Shown here: positions 63,088 through 64,000 of the stretch, in pieces
Layout: the number at the start of each line of letters is the position of its first letter
Position numbering within the stretch: position 1 is the stretch's first letter
Source of the DNA: Warburgia ugandensis
Taxonomy: Eukaryota > Streptophyta > Magnoliopsida > Canellales > Canellaceae
NCBI GenBank assembly: GCA_035236585.1
Contig: CP141136.1
Span: 32,386,949 to 32,450,948 of the forward strand
Length of the DNA stretch: 64,000 nt
Direction of reading: 5' to 3'
Made by a program: the position numbers and the translations under genes
The notes under the pieces: model-generated
Told to the model about the DNA's origin: nothing
Databases searched by the model: none
Seen by the model: only the letters and a program-made list of their open reading frames with translations

Positions 63088-64000
63088 TGTAATGACTCAA
63101 ATTTGTCAATACTATTATATCACTTTTACAACCACAATCAATCATGGTGTTTGGTTTGTTTATTTTGGGAATTAATATATGCTTAAATCACCTTAATAAG
63201 TGGATAGATGTTTTATTTTAATTAAAATATGGAAAAAAATAATTTGTTGAGAAATTTCTACATCATTAGACTCTACACTTGAAATGGAATCCAACGCCTC
63301 AAAGAACACTAAAAACGGAGTTCGTATGACCAAGTTATGGGCATTTGAAGATGAGGGGCATTTGTGTAATTTGACTTAAAAACGATAAAGGGCTGAAAAC
63401 ACAGGGGATCGTTTTGATAATGACACCCACCACTTGCGTCGTCTTCTTCCTCAGGCCAAGCTGTTCACAGCACCGCCATACCTATACAGAGTCCCAAAAA
63501 AATGGCGGCACTGCCTTCACCCTCTATAAAAAGCCCTGCCCCCTCTTCCCCAACCATCCCCCTTCTCTTCTCTTCCGGCTGCAAGGTAGGGTTTCAGGCG
63601 GGGAGAAATCACATGACCGGCAAAAAGGGGGGAGCCATCTCAGGCTACCCAGGTAAGAACCCTATCCCCCTCTTTGATTTTCCCTCTTTTCCTACCCAGA
63701 TCCATGCCGGATCTGGTGGTTCCCAACTAGAGAACGCGCAGGAAGAAGGGTTTGTTCCAGAACCCTCGAACCAGAAGAATCCCAAGGACACCACGAATAA
63801 CGCGTGCCTAGAATGTGGTCCCTGGGATGGACTTCGGGAACGCACCGCATACGGGCACGATCCTGATTTGACTAGGACGCACAAGTGCCCTGGGAGCCAT
63901 GACGATCACGCACCCACGCAGAAGACGCATCCGTACGACGCCGTTCAGGACATGTGCACCCTAGCGCATTGTTCGAGCGTGCGTATGCGTGTGAATGTAG
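63088..64000 (+). repeat. 3' LTR, first 0.9 kb
   Basis: It begins TGTAATGACTCAAATTTG like the 5' LTR and continues through the TATA box and CpG-rich start. It is cut by the window end. Confidence 0.9.

Larger units (their letters stand above)
48967..64000 (+). mobile_element. Ty3/gypsy element with 2.9-kb LTRs, heavily broken, runs off the window
   Basis: The 5' LTR (48967-51899) begins TGTAATGACTC and ends GGGTCGTCACA. It is followed by an iMet primer-binding site. A GAAGGGGGTAATGA polypurine tract precedes the start of the 3' LTR at 63088. The target-site duplication should be ATACC (48962-48966). The interior (51900-63087) holds two nested solo LTRs; without them only about 3.3 kb remains. 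Faint pol traces survive: an RT-like IDL...YHQ near 53104-53135 and PIEVLDER near 62930-62953, resembling the C-terminal end of gypsy pol. It has many breaks. The two LTRs, compared over 0.9 kb by eye, differ at roughly one base in ten, pointing to a few million years. Confidence 0.88.

Overview
The window is nuclear DNA of a flowering plant. The evidence is chromovirus and copia retrotransposons, a CACTA element with its plant-specific accessory gene, tRNA-derived SINEs of the Au type, a PPR pseudogene, a piece of plastid ndhB, and one split host gene whose protein looks like a conserved plant family. The species cannot be told from the sequence. Most of the window is layered transposon fossils, and no rRNA or tRNA gene or CRISPR array was seen.

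Layout. 0-2.1 kb: a tandem array with a unit of about 0.56 kb, carrying a (TTA)n tract. 2.07-2.75 kb: a hAT-type MITE and an Au-like SINE, each with target-site duplications (TSDs). 3.4-9.1 kb: a very old Ty1/copia fossil holding two SINEs, a piece of a gypsy LTR and a TRIM. 9.15-9.68 kb: the 3' tail of an L1-type LINE. 10.44-10.64 kb: a plastid ndhB fragment.

Host gene, minus strand, about 31.2 to 11.1 kb. A leader exon with a 29-codon upstream ORF lies at 31.04-31.16 kb. A 3.2-kb leader intron follows, then the main coding exon (27269-27822). A 15.8-kb intron separates this from a 70-nt last exon (11389-11458). The predicted protein has 207 residues and ends in CVIQ, a CaaX prenylation signal. 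The long intron holds a young chromovirus (14023-19393), a PPR pseudogene, two inverted arms, a shortened gypsy element in the gene's own direction (22921-25963), and several local repeats.

32.3-42.4 kb is a 10-kb CACTA (En/Spm) element. It has matching terminal inverted repeats, dense palindromic subterminal repeats, minisatellites, and a decayed gene with the Ptta/En/Spm domain and a Ulp1-like protease domain. I saw no TNP2 transposase.

45.6-64 kb is a nest of long-LTR Ty3/gypsy elements. An old LTR fragment is interrupted by a gypsy element with LTRs of about 2.9 kb, whose 3' LTR runs off the window. Inside that element, two solo LTRs from different families lie end to end, each bounded by the same GTTAT. 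This GTTAT-LTR-GTTAT-LTR-GTTAT arrangement is the most unusual structure seen. Other points worth a second look are the last exon hidden beyond 15.8 kb of transposon-filled intron, the upstream ORF that stops 4 nt before the main start, and the inverted PPR-related arms whose breakpoints meet LTR ends that lack a TSD.
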